Assembly (NCBI RefSeq): GCF_019925205.1
Contig: NC_083567.1
Location: 9,114,001 to 9,178,000, forward strand
Reading direction: 5' to 3'
DNA length: 64,000 nt
From: Metopolophium dirhodum
Taxonomy: Eukaryota; Arthropoda; Insecta; Hemiptera; Aphididae
Of this stretch, positions 1 to 11,500 are shown in pieces. The notes below the pieces were generated by a model. The model made no database searches, was not told the origin of the DNA, and was given only the letters and a program-made list of their open reading frames with translations. Made by a program: the position numbers and the translations under genes. Numbering within the stretch: the stretch's first letter is position 1; each line of letters opens with the position of its first letter.

Positions 1-1797
1 GGATGAATAAAAGAATATAAGAAAAAGGCAAAGTGAAGGAAATAGAGGATAACAGAAAAAATAACACAAGGATATTCTTCGAATAGGCAAACGAGGTGAG
101 AAGAAGTTTTAAACCTAGACATACAATGATAAGAATGGAGGATGGGACTCTGTTAACAGAAAATGACAAGATAGCAAAGGCATTCAAGAACATGTTTCAG
201 ACACTCTTGAATCAACCTAGAAGAGATGTAGTAACAGAAGAATATGACACTGTTGAACAAAATATTGAACGGCCATCAATGGAAGAAGTGGAGACTGGAC
301 TGGATATGCTAAAGAATGGGAAAGCGCCTGGAGCAGATTATATAATACCGGAATGTCTTAAGAATGGAGGAGAGCAATTGATAAAGCAGCTGCATAAACT
401 AGTTAATAAAATCTGGGATCAAGAGGAAATACCAATAGCATAGAGCACCTCCGTACTATGCCCGGTGTTCAAAAAGGGTGACACTATGTGCTGTACAAAT
501 TATAGAGGGATTTCCCTACTCAATACATCGTACAAAGTGTTATCGAATATCCTACTCTATAGATTAAAGCCGTACATAAAGAAAATTATTGGAGATTACC
601 AAGCTGGTTTCATGGCTGGCAAATCGACGCTGGACCAAATCCATGTTGTCAAACAGATAATCTAAAAAAGCCATGAGTTTGACAAATATGTCCATCTACT
701 GTTTGTGGACTTCAAGGCTGCATATGATTCAGTGAATAGAGAAAGACTATGGAAAGTAATGAACCAATTGGGGATACCAAGAAAGATCATAAGAATGATT
801 CGAGCATGTGTTAATGGGTCGAAATATAAAGTTAAGTATGGAGGGGAGGAATCAGAAGAATTTGAGGTAAGGACAGGCTTAAGACAGGGAGACGCCTTAT
901 CACCAGCCCTTTTTAATATAGCACTGGAATCAGCAATGAGAGAGACTTTAGATGGAGCAACGGGAATCAAAATAGGAAATGATCAACAACTGGTAGTGGC
1001 AGGATGCGCCGACGATGTAATAATAATGGCGGAAAGCGAGGAAGACCTTAAAAGAACGACAAGTAAACTGATAGAAGAGGGTGGAAAAATTGGATTAATA
1101 GTGAATGAAGAAAAAACAAAGTACATGATAGTCACGAGACACAATCATGAAATAAGGCATATGTAAGTGAATAATTATAACTTTGAAAGGGTAGCAAACT
1201 TTAAATATTTAGGGGTAAATATTAATGAGAATGCGGACAGTCACAAAGAAATAAGACTAAGACTAGTAGCGGCAAATAAATGCTACTTTGGACTAGTACC
1301 CCTACTCAAGTCAAAACTCCTATCATGGAAAACGAAAATAACGTTGTATAAAGTTCTGATAAGACCAGTAGCCTGCGGTGCATGGGCAACAACAATGACG
1401 GACGAAAATAGACTAGCTACATTTCAACGGAAGGTTCTTAGAAGGATATTTGGGCCAAAAAGAAACGCTCTGGGGGACTTTAAATTAAGAACAAACCGAG
1501 AAGTAGAAGAACTATATGGCGAAACAAATATAATTGGAGTCCTTAAGAGTAGTAGAATGGGATGGGCTGGTTATGTATGGAGATCCGGAGGTCCATAGGA
1601 TTGGCCACAGGCTTGAAACCGGACACAAGAAGGCCGAGAGAACGACCCAGACAAGGGTGGAAAGACAGTATTACAAAAGATGCATCGAGATTGGGAGTGA
1701 ATGACGGAAAAGAACTAGCTCAAGATAGAGATAGATGGAGGCAAGTGGTTGTTGCGGCAATAGACCTAAATGGTCCGTAAAAGCAAAAAAAAAAAAA
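1..1797 (+). mobile_element. Degenerate non-LTR (LINE) retrotransposon, 3' part of the pol ORF
   Basis: This is the reverse-transcriptase end of a LINE, cut by the window edge. The upstream RT region reads NYRGISLLN (about 496-522) and then AGFMAGKSTLDQI. Motif A follows as FVDFKAAYDSV (about 702-734), motif B as GLRQGDALSPALFNIALE (about 877-930), and motif C as CADDVIIMA (about 1006-1032), with Cys in place of the more usual Phe/Tyr before ADD. The C-terminal segment RRPRERPRQGWKDSI (about 1630-1674) is typical of insect LINEs. The frame that starts at 96 is interrupted by stops at 441, 663, 1164 and 1596. The last conserved part is read in another frame (1562-1780), so there is also a frameshift near 1560-1600. 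A short A tail at 1785-1797 marks the 3' end. The copy cannot encode an active enzyme. The LINE clade is not resolved. Confidence 0.93.
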
Positions 1798-3378
1798 TCG
1801 GCAGCGTCATACAAGCAATATTCAGAATTTGTATATAATAACTTATAAACGATGCGCAACAATCGTGTACGTGTGGGTACGTTTATTGTTTAAGCTGCGA
1901 TTTTTATACGGGTTTAAACGACCGGCAGCGTCGACCATACAGTAAAATATCTATGTATTACTTTATTGGGTAATTTATTTTTAAAATTAACAGCGTTGTC
2001 GGTTGCTAATCGCTATTATTATTATTTTAATTTCCATTTTCTACTGTGACCTGCGACTAGTAAGATGTAAATTTTTATATATTTAAATAATTGACTACAG
2101 TTATTACATTTAAAGTCGCACCACAACCACCAGCACCCACGAGCCGCCACTGACATCACTCCATCGAAATAACTATTTAAAGGTTTCAGATTTAGCGGCG
2201 TTCAATAATAATAAATAAATGCATCCAAGTAAAACAACTAAGGCTCGTTACGCAGGTACATAATTTTAAAAAAGCAACTCGTCTGTAAGATAATAATAGC
2301 AAAAAAATAAAATTGTATATTACTTACATTGGGTCGTTCATATCTCTTAATCGACAAGACTGAAGACGACAACCATTCACCGGTAGTGTAGATAATAAAA
2401 TGATGGTCAAAAATGAAAATCAAGAGGTCAAATAAAATTAATTTTGTCAATCTATAAATAAGTTATAAATAATGACTGAATGCTGTATACTGGTATTTCC
2501 ACGATTTTTAATTAAAATGATAATCGTGCTCCCCTAGTCGACTTGCTTCGAACAGAATTAATTTATAGTTATAAAATATTTGTAAGTAAATATTCATATT
2601 TGTATCTAACCATTCCATAATAATTAATGGCGTGGAATCGGTTGACATATTTTTGTACAACAGTAAATATTTGTGTATTATAAAATCAATAACACGGCAT
2701 AAAATACGAATACCCAAACATTTTTATTCACATAAACATGTAAAACGCGATGCCCCTCGATCGCGAGGATCTGGGCGTGGGCCCTACTCGCCCGGCCCTA
2801 AATCCGGCCCTGAACACTGGTAATACTATAACTGACTGGAGTAATACTACAACTGACTGGAGTCTCCTTGTATGTTGTCGCGACGGCGCCCCGTGTCCCA
2901 TACAAAAACCCTTATTTAGCGGATCCTACGGTCGCAGCGTCGTCCAATACACTGTGTTTCGTGATAACGACGAAATGCGATATTACATTAAAAAAATATA
3001 TATACCATAATATTCAGGGGTTTTTAACAATACTAATAACTAATATAGGTAGGTAGATAATAAAAAGTCACTTACCATCGCACTCGCCTTAACATATAAA
3101 ATAACTGAATTAAATATAACGACATTTAAATACAACGTGTGAATTAATATTAATATTACGTGCATATATTATAATATGTCTATCAATATTATAATATGGT
3201 TAATTAATAATTTTTGTACACCAAAATATTGATGTCTTTTATTATTAGATCAATTTATGGCTATTGCGTATATTTGCGTGTTTAAAAATGTTCTAGTCAA
3301 TAATAAAGAAGAATCACAAAGACAAAAACTATGGCTAGGCTACAACTAACAATATAATCAAACAATCATATTCAAGTT
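1798..3378. other. AT-rich repeat-derived sequence without genes
   Basis: No coding region is supported here. A short GC-rich patch at about 2748-2815 ends, on the minus strand, with CAGGGCCGGATTTAGG, which resembles the end of a hAT-type element; no partner end was found. The patch could be a truncated transposon end. Confidence 0.5.
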
Positions 3379-3433
3379 AACACACATATCACTGTAAAAT
3401 AAATAAATGTATCGCTCCGCTCAGAAGCTAAAA
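3379..3433 (+). repeat. Element A, 3'-end fragment
   Basis: It carries the 3' signature shared by all element A copies in this window: an ACACA(C)AT..ACTGTAAAAT stretch followed by CGCTCCGCTCAGAA. Only about 55 bp are present. Confidence 0.6.
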
Positions 3434-3958
3434 TATTCTTCAAAAGTAAAAGTGTGATATAAATGGATAGAGTTGAAGTTCATAACATAATAATTAATCT
3501 TCAAATAATAAAGGCGGGCCAAATTCTGCTATATTATAATTGTGTTGTGTAAATTAATTGCAAACTGTATTAATATATTATAATATAGTAGTATGAAGTA
3601 TATTACCATTAGTCATCATCGCTAAATATAAAAATAATAATTCAAATAAATAAATATAATGATATTTTCACATTAAAATGTGAAGTTTGTACACTGAAAG
3701 AATATTACGTATGGCTTATATGGTTTTTGTACTCCAAATATTTATGTAATTTATTATGAGATTAATTCATGGTTATTGCTTAGTTAAAAACTGTATCACA
3801 AACTATGGTTAAGTTATACTCGTTACAGACATTATCATAATATATTCATATGTGGCTTGGCGTGGCGCGTTGGCTGCTACCATATTTTATATTTTAATAT
3901 AAGTACAATATCATTGTTAATGATTACTTACCTGCAAAGGAACTATAGCATATTGTAA
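3434..3958. other. AT-rich intergenic sequence
   Basis: No gene is visible. About 3660-3850 resembles 3180-3370 in the same orientation (a TTTTTGTAC..CCAAA.TATT stretch followed by GATCAATTTATGGCTATTGC or GATTAATTCATGGTTATTGC), so it looks like an old local duplication. Confidence 0.4.
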
Positions 3959-5513
3959 TAAATGTCACAGTTAATGTTATTAAAAATTCATAAGAAATCA
4001 TATTTATTATTCAATCAACTACAAAGAACGAGCATTGATTTTGCTTTGCAAAGAATATTATATTATTATATTCTGAATAGATACAATATTAGAATACATT
4101 GATGTTTATTATATGTATAACAACTAACGACTAAGTAAACATATTGTGTGTCTGTGTATGCACAATTGATAATTTTTATTTCCTATATGATGTGTTAGCT
4201 AGGTAAACACGTTCGCGAAGTTGGCGCACCTATTATTTAAATTACATTTTTTTTTACTAAATGATTTATATATTTTGACTTGGCCATTTTTCTTTTAACT
4301 TGGGTTTTTTTTATCAGCCATTAACGTTATGAACATGCAGATAAAATCAGTTTTGCGATTTAATTTTCGCCAACTTTTGGTTAGTTTGCATGGCGTAAAA
4401 AATGTTTTCATCACTTTTCGTGGTGCGAACAATTAAACTTAAAGTGCAGTTCTGACAAAATATATAATATAAATATTATACGTATGGTAACGGTATTAAG
4501 GCTAATGGACGTGTAAAACCTCCAATCACCGTTGATACTATATAATTAGGGTGGACTTATATCATGCAGACAAACTAATAACGGACTAAATATTGGCAAA
4601 AAAAAAATTCTTGGAGAGTCATATGTAGAGACGTAGGGTAACGTCCGAGCTTGCGCATACGTGAAAATCATTGGCTTTTGTTTGATAACCAATTATAAAA
4701 TTATTGATCGAAACAGTTGCAAATCTGTTGATCGAAACAAATTCCCAGCTTCGAAAGCTAAAGGTAGCCGCCATAGTGACTTGCAAATGTTTGCCATAAT
4801 CATTAGATTTCGAGTGATACCTATATTTGGAAGTTCTATGACAACTTGGGTGAGCTAACTTTAAAACTCAAATCTCATAGTGGTCGTTCGGTTAACTTGC
4901 AAATTCTGAATACAAACGAGTTGGGCAGTTGGCCGTCTCATTATCACAGACTCCTATGCCCCCGTTTGATGCATGTGGGTTAAGATTGTTTGATGATAAT
5001 TTTGTTTCAAAATGTCATTGTATAATTATCATAAGTAGTAAGTCTAAATTATAAAATTTGAATGTATTTAGTATACTTAACCTGCCCATAAATATGAATA
5101 GAGCAATACATAGAGGGCTAGGAGCTCTGCAGTCCCGGGCCCCGACACAATTAAAACGTAACGCAGATAATATCGTTATATAACGCACATAAAAACAATT
5201 GTAGAGTTACGTTTAATTTTTTATTTATTAAAATCTTGTAACAATAACAACTTATAGGGAACATTGTATTTAGTTATCAAATCTCAAGTATAAATATTAC
5301 AATTGTTATGAATATTTAACTACAAAAAAATTTACAAACTTGAGATTTTGACAAATATTGTCAAAACTCTAACTTTTACAGTTATAAAATCAAAAATGAT
5401 TTTTGATATTTTTAATAGCGGTAATTAATTAACAACTCATGAAAAACCTTGTATCAATGTTGTTGACTGTGTAAAAATTTTTTTTTTGACATTTATAGCA
5501 AATGTATAATATA
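3959..5513 (+). repeat. 1.55 kb dispersed repeat, copy 1
   Basis: This is nearly identical over its whole length to 18843-20393 in the same orientation. Similarity starts at AATGTCACAGTTAATG and stops at GTATAATATAGTAGT, with unrelated flanks outside. No terminal inverted repeats, target duplication or reverse-transcriptase or transposase motifs were seen. A 65-codon open frame (4661-4858) exists in both copies, but in this copy it begins with GTG rather than ATG and it has no recognisable domain, so it is probably not a gene. The family was not identified; it may be a non-autonomous transposon or a segmental duplicate. Confidence 0.85.
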
Positions 5514-6024
5514 GTAGTATAGCAAATTCTTGAATCCATGCGACCGTAGCCATAATGTTATTCGAGATTGTCTTAATTATAGTTTAAGACGAAGGTGTAA
5601 TAATTATATGTATAATAGCATCTGAGGAACTAGTTGCTTGGACTGCTTAGCGTGCTTCTGTCATATAATTAGCTCTTTTGATTCCCAAGATGTTATTGTT
5701 ATTTGGAACCTACATCAAGATAATAGAATATCCAGAATTCGTTAGGTTATGGAGTTGTTTTTGAATTTTTCTGGCAATATAATTTGGCATGGAGAGGTTT
5801 TTAATTTGTTTTTGAATTGTTGCTAGGTAGCTCTCAGCAGTTATTATTGTAGAACACACGATATACTTACTGTATAATATGTGCACAACGGCAAATTATT
5901 TATTTATTTCGTATAATATTATGTTAGGTGCCGATATATACTGCAAACCGAAATTATAGTTTTCGAATAGTTATTATTACTTAATCAATAGCAACCATAT
6001 ACAAACAAAAATGTCTATCGTAAA
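5514..6024. other. AT-rich intergenic sequence
   Basis: Nothing recognisable was found between the 1.55 kb repeat and the next element A fragment. Confidence 0.4.
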
Positions 6025-6380
6025 TTGCATGTACTTACGGTCATTTGTTGCACCAAAAACCAGAATCGATTTTCTCGAAAACAGATTTTTCGTAAAAATT
6101 CCCGTTTTTCCCTAATTTTTCTTTTGTTTTTCATGTCGCTTTTGAAAACTACTGGGAAATTTTTACGACTTTAAAGTACCCCAAAGACCCCAAAGTACCA
6201 ACTAGATTCACTTTATCAGAAAAGTTACTGTTGAAGAAAATCCAAGCACTTTTACTGTCCAAAAAAGTGATGACAGACACAAAAAAAAAAAAAATTAAAT
6301 AAAAAAAGAATTAAAAATTAATAAAAAAAACACACATCATTGTAAAATCAATACACTCATCGCTCCGTTCAGAATATAAA
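6025..6380 (+). repeat. Element A, 3'-truncated copy (3' third)
   Basis: This is collinear with about 10025-10377 of the long copy. It shows a CGGTCATTTGTT block, AAAAATTCCCGTTTTTCC, CTTTTGAAAACTACTGGGAA, an A-rich tract, then ACACACATCATTGTAAAATC and CGCTCCGTTCAGAAT at the end. The 5' two thirds are missing. Confidence 0.75.
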
Positions 6381-6556
6381 ATGTAATAAGATTAAACTTC
6401 AAGTTTAAGTTAGGACAGTCTGAACAACCACCTTATCTGACTAATCCAAAACTGTTATAGCTTTAATTATAGGTACCTACTACCTATTATATATTTTACT
6501 AATTTAGGTGTGAAACTAAACAAATTTTGAAATTTGAGTAAAATTATGACCATTTT

Positions 6557-6637
6557 AGGGGGGGGAGTCTACATTTGCGGTGCAGGCCGGTTTGCTCCAT
6601 ATTTCCCGGGCCGAAAAAATTCGCCAATCCACCCCTG
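6557..6637 (-). mobile_element. Possible hAT-type transposon end
   Basis: On the minus strand the segment begins CAGGGGTGGATTGGCGAA and runs into a GGCCCGGG stretch and a poly-C/G block, as hAT-type non-autonomous elements often do. A matching second end was not found, so the element may be truncated. Confidence 0.4.
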
Positions 6638-7088
6638 CCTATGTAGGTACTTTCCAAAACTCTACTACCCGGAAACCATTGGTATTTATGGTATAGCCTT
6701 ACGAAGTTCACGATTTTCGGTGTTTTACGCACCCGTACAACGCTTAAAGTTTACCGAGCTTAAGTATAACAAATTAATTTTTTTTTTTAATCTAGGTAAA
6801 TCAACGTTTTAAAATTGATGATGCAAAAATAATTCTGACACCCACCCATGGTGGATTTACATAACAAGTCGAGGGATGTTTTTGATTTTAATTGTTCGAG
6901 CAAGCGCAGTGTGCGAGTGACTACACCGAATATATTATATGAAAATACCAAAAAGTTCAATTAGCTATAATATAACTTAAAAATAACACTGACCGCCAAA
7001 TTCAGACTTCTCTGTCGTTTTCAGTTAAAAACTAATGATTTTCGGCAATTAATTAAATTAATTAAACCGGCTACGGTATTAATAATAT
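6638..7088. other. AT-rich intergenic sequence
   Basis: No coding or repeat signal that can be named. Confidence 0.35.
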
Positions 7089-7796
7089 TGTAGTAAGCCA
7101 GTTACTACTTAACAACACCATTGTAATATAATAGTAATTATACTATACTATAGATTAGCTATACTGTAATTCGGCATAAATCGGATATTAGAAACGGAAA
7201 TAGGATTTCCTACTGTTTAGTATGAGAAGACAGGCTCACTGAATAATATAATTACTCGGGGAGTCCTGTGTACGACAATATTCAAATATAAAAATATAAA
7301 ATAATGGTTAATTTAATTACAACGCGGTACGCGACGAAGTTCAATATATAAATATAAAAGAGTAGAATGATTATTCAATTGAATCATAGATTAGCATTTT
7401 TAGCAATACGTAGAAATATAAGGAAGTCATAAAATGCGTGGGCCGGAACTCTGGTCACACACATCACATCCGTGAGCCGAGATACAGTATCTATAGGCAG
7501 GGGGTACGGGGAACTTCATATATAAGGGAGCCCGAATCGGCCTGTTTTCAGACGTGTACTACCACCCATTAGTGCAAGCACCTTCACGCCACTCTGTACG
7601 AGCATATTTTGGACTTAGAAAAATTATCAACAATATAATAAAATTCACAATAAAACAACAACTGTCTTTTATTTATTATCAACCACGACTACAACATCAA
7701 ACAAATTGTCTGCGACCCGCAACTATAATATCTCGGCAGCCACTTATCTACTATTAGTACTACGATAGTGGGTACCAAGCTGTCGAGAACATTACA
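7089..7796 (+). mobile_element. Probable solo LTR of an LTR retrotransposon
   Basis: This 708-bp block begins TGTAGTAAG and ends CATTACA, giving the TG...CA ends typical of LTRs. It is flanked by ATAT on both sides (7085-7088 and 7797-7800); if the final A is counted outside, the duplication is AATAT. Inside, a TATA-like box (CATATATAAGGG, about 7518-7529) lies about 25 bp before a plausible start (TTTTCAGACGTG), and AATAAAATTCACAATAAAAC (about 7637-7656) could supply the polyadenylation signal. No gag-pol or second LTR lies nearby, so it is likely a recombination remnant. The superfamily is unresolved. Confidence 0.6.
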
Positions 7797-7852
7797 ATAT
7801 TTAATAATATCAATATAAGTATAGTATACAATATCCTAGGCTGTTAAATCGT

Positions 7853-7973
7853 CTCCACTTGGAATCGCTTTTCGTATACAATGATATTATATCATTGAAT
7901 TCAAATGTAACACTATCCATAACAGTCTCCCACTTGTACCCTACTGTTCAGCAGAGTCACTTCCAAATTTTAT
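7853..7973 (-). repeat. Element A, 5'-end fragment (minus orientation)
   Basis: Read on the minus strand it matches the start of the copies at 8911 and 24664: a CTGTACAGTAGGTTACAAGTGGG-like stretch, then TGAATTCAATGATATTATATCATTGTATACGAAAA-like sequence followed by a GATTC block. It stops after about 120 bp. Confidence 0.65.
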
Positions 7974-8599
7974 TTTTTTTTAATTGAGCTCCCTTCTTAT
8001 TTAAATTCTGACAAACAAGTTTTGGTTAAGTACCTACCTACATAATAGGTACCTATATAACTTATAATTCATATTTTAATTTAATTACCAAAGAAATATA
8101 ACTTCCCAGGCACGCCCGGAAAACCGTCGTCTGTCGAACTTTAGTGTACAGTGATGAAAGAACTGTAATATCACGCGTCTCTTAATACATTTATTTTGGT
8201 AACTTATGATATTATTATTAATTTCGTTAATTCATAGACATAAAAACAACATTTTTTAATTGCTTTATATGCCTACGGTTACATCTTATATTATACTATA
8301 ATTTATTTCTTCTCACTTAATAAGAGTTTCTTATTTCGCATCAACAAAAAACTGCTGCAATAGTAGGTATAACAATAAATTACAACAAATTAGTCATATA
8401 TTTATAAATCTTAAATTACGATCTAACTATAAATAAGATAAATATGAAAACTATGATAGTATAATTAAAAAAGATTTTTAATACTTTTCTCTTTAATTCT
8501 AAAATTTAAAAATAAAGTATTCTTATAATTATAAATAAGTCTTTAACAAATAATTTTATTCGCAAACATGATTCAAAAAAAATTTGAAATTAATTATAT
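7974..8599. other. AT-rich intergenic sequence
   Basis: No gene or nameable repeat. Confidence 0.35.
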
Positions 8600-11500
8600 T
8601 GTGTGAATACACATTACAAACTTCAAACTAAAATGTCCAGAATCTCAAACAGAAAAACTATTCAAAATATTAAGTTGGTTAAAGAAGGATTATTCATAGG
8701 ACACTAAGTTATCAATGTTTAAAAAGTATGTACGAAAAATTCAACTAGAGTTACATAACAAAAAAAAAAAATTGAAAGAGGGTGTTGGCACCCGCAGGCA
8801 AATGCATTCTAGAAAACCAAAAAAAAATGTGGAAAAAATGTTACTGTAGGAATACACCAGGTTATCAATATTTAAAAAATTCGGCTAATGTTAAAATCAT
8901 AAAAAAAAAGGTGGGTAAGTGGATGTCGCTCTGCTGTACAGTAGGTTACAAGTGGGTCACTGTAATGGATGGTGTTAAATTTGAATTCAATGATATAATA
9001 TCATTGTATAAGAAAAACGATTCTGAGCGAAAACGGTCAGTCAGCCTATGATTTTACCAAGTATATTTGATGATATTATTGTGAATAAAGTAATTTATAT
9101 ATAACCTATTTACTCGGAGCCTTGTTTTAAATTTTCAATCTTTAGCCATAAAAGTTAAACATTTTATACATTTTTAACCACAAAATAATTAATAAATTAT
9201 AAATTTGATAAATGTTGTCAAAATTTGAACTTTAAATGCTTATAAAAAAAAATTGTGCCTATGTATTTTTAATATTTTTCAACTGCTATTAGAACGATAT
9301 ATCAGGAGCCTTATATCAAATTTTCACGCTTTTTTACCCAACAAATAAAAATTTATTGATATTTATAGAAAAAAAAACTAAAAAAATTGAAAACTGACAA
9401 TGTCCGTAAACAGCTCAAAAAGAGTCAATATATTTTCAACATTGGTGTATAGAAAATGCTAATATAAACATTCAGTGAAATTTTCAAATATCTACAGTCA
9501 TTCGTTTTTTAATTACAATAAAATAAGAAAATTGTTACATGAGAAATCGAGTAAATATCAAATGTTGTATAAATATAAATTTCAGACGCTCATAAAAATT
9601 TAATTTAAGTTTCTTCTAGACATTTTTTTTTTGATAAAGGTAGACAAACTTATGAGTAATCTTATATTACATTTTCAAATCTTAGATTTGAAAAGAAAAA
9701 TTTTTATGAATTCTCATCAAAATAATTTGCTATTTTTCGTGATTTTTCCGTATTTTGTCAAAATTTGAACTTTAAATGCTTATAATTAAAAACTGTGACT
9801 AAGGATTTTTAATTTTTTTCATCTGCCTTTGAAACAATAACCTAGGAGCCTTCTATTAAATTTTCAAGCTTTTTTACTCAACAGATAAAATTTTATTGAT
9901 ATTTATAGAAAAAAAAACTAAGAAAATTGAAAACTGACAATGGCCGTAAACAGCTCAAAAAGAGTCAAAATATTTTGTAAATTTTATGGTGTATAGAAAA
10001 TGCAAATATAAACAACCAGTGAAAATTTCATGCATCTACGGTCATTTGTTTTAGAGTTACACCAATAACCAAAATCGATTTTGTTAAAAATCGATTTTGC
10101 GTAAAAATTCCCGTTTTTCCTTAATTTTTCTTTTGTTTTTCACATCGCTTTTGAAAACTACTGGGAAATTAAAATTTTGACCTCCCCAATGCACCAACGA
10201 TATTCACTTTCCCATCGAACAAGATACTGAAGTCGAAAATCGAAGCATTATTTCGACTACTTATCGTGTACACAGACACAAAAATAAAAAAATAAAAAAA
10301 AAAATAAAAAAAAAAAATAAAAAAAAAAACACACATCATTGTAAAATCAATACATTCATCGTTTCACTCAGAATCTAAAATTGAAGGGAGGTGTTGGCGT
10401 CCGCAGGCAAATGCATTTTAGAAAACCAAAAAAAAATGTGGAAAAAATGTAACTGTAGGAATACATATTACAAAGTACAAACTAAAATGCCCAGAATCTT
10501 AAAAAGAAAAAAAAATTAGTTCATTTAAGATGGATTATTCGTATGGCACCAGGTTATTAATATTTAAAAAAATCGGCTAATGTTAAAATCATAAAAAAAA
10601 ATTGAAGGGAGGTGTTGGCGCCCGCAGGCAAATGCATTTTAGAAAACAAAAAAAAATTTTAAAAACAATATTATTGTAGGAATACACATTACAAAATCCA
10701 ACCTAAAACGTCTAGAATCTTAAACAGAAAAAAACTATTCAAAATATTTAGTTCATTAAAGAAGGATTTTTCATAGGGCACCGAGTTATCAATGTAAAAA
10801 GTATGTACGAAAAATTCAACTAGAGTTACATAACAAAAAAAAAAAAATTGAAAGAGGGTGTTGGCGCCCGCAGGCAAATGCATTCTAGAAAACCAAAAAA
10901 AAATGTGGAAAAAATGTTACTGTAGGAATACACCAGGTTATCAATATTTAAAAAATTCGGCTAATGTTAAAATCATAAAAAAAAAATTGAAGGGAGGTGT
11001 TGGCGTCCGCAGGCAAATGCATTTTAGAAAACCAAAAAAAAAAAAAATAGTAGAAGAAATTAAATCGTAGGAACACACATTACAAAGTGCAAACTAAAAT
11101 ACCCAGAGTCTTAAACAGAAAAAACTAATAGAAATATATAGTTTATTCAAGAAGGTTTATTCAAGGGGCACCAAGTCATCATTGTTCGAGTCTATACAAA
11201 AAATGCAACTAGTCACATAACTGAAAAAAAAAATGAAGGAGGGTGTTGGCGCCCACAGGCAAAAGCATGTTAGAAAACAAAAAAAATGTATACTGTAGGA
11301 AAACACATTACAAAGTACAAACTAAAATGCCCAGAATCTTAAGGTATGTAATAGTTATGTACATCAGCTAATGTTAAAATCATAAAAAAAAATTTGAAGG
11401 GAGGTGTTGGCGCCCGCAGGCAAATGCATTTTAGAAAACCAAAAAAAAATGTGGAAAAATGTTACTGTATGAATGCACCAGGTTATCAATATTTAAAAAT

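Noticed and set aside
8782..9051. 89-codon open frame beginning MLAPAGKCILENQ, repeated at 10858-11070
   Set aside because: It lies inside the tandem array and element A, so its conservation follows from the repeat copies. There is no domain.
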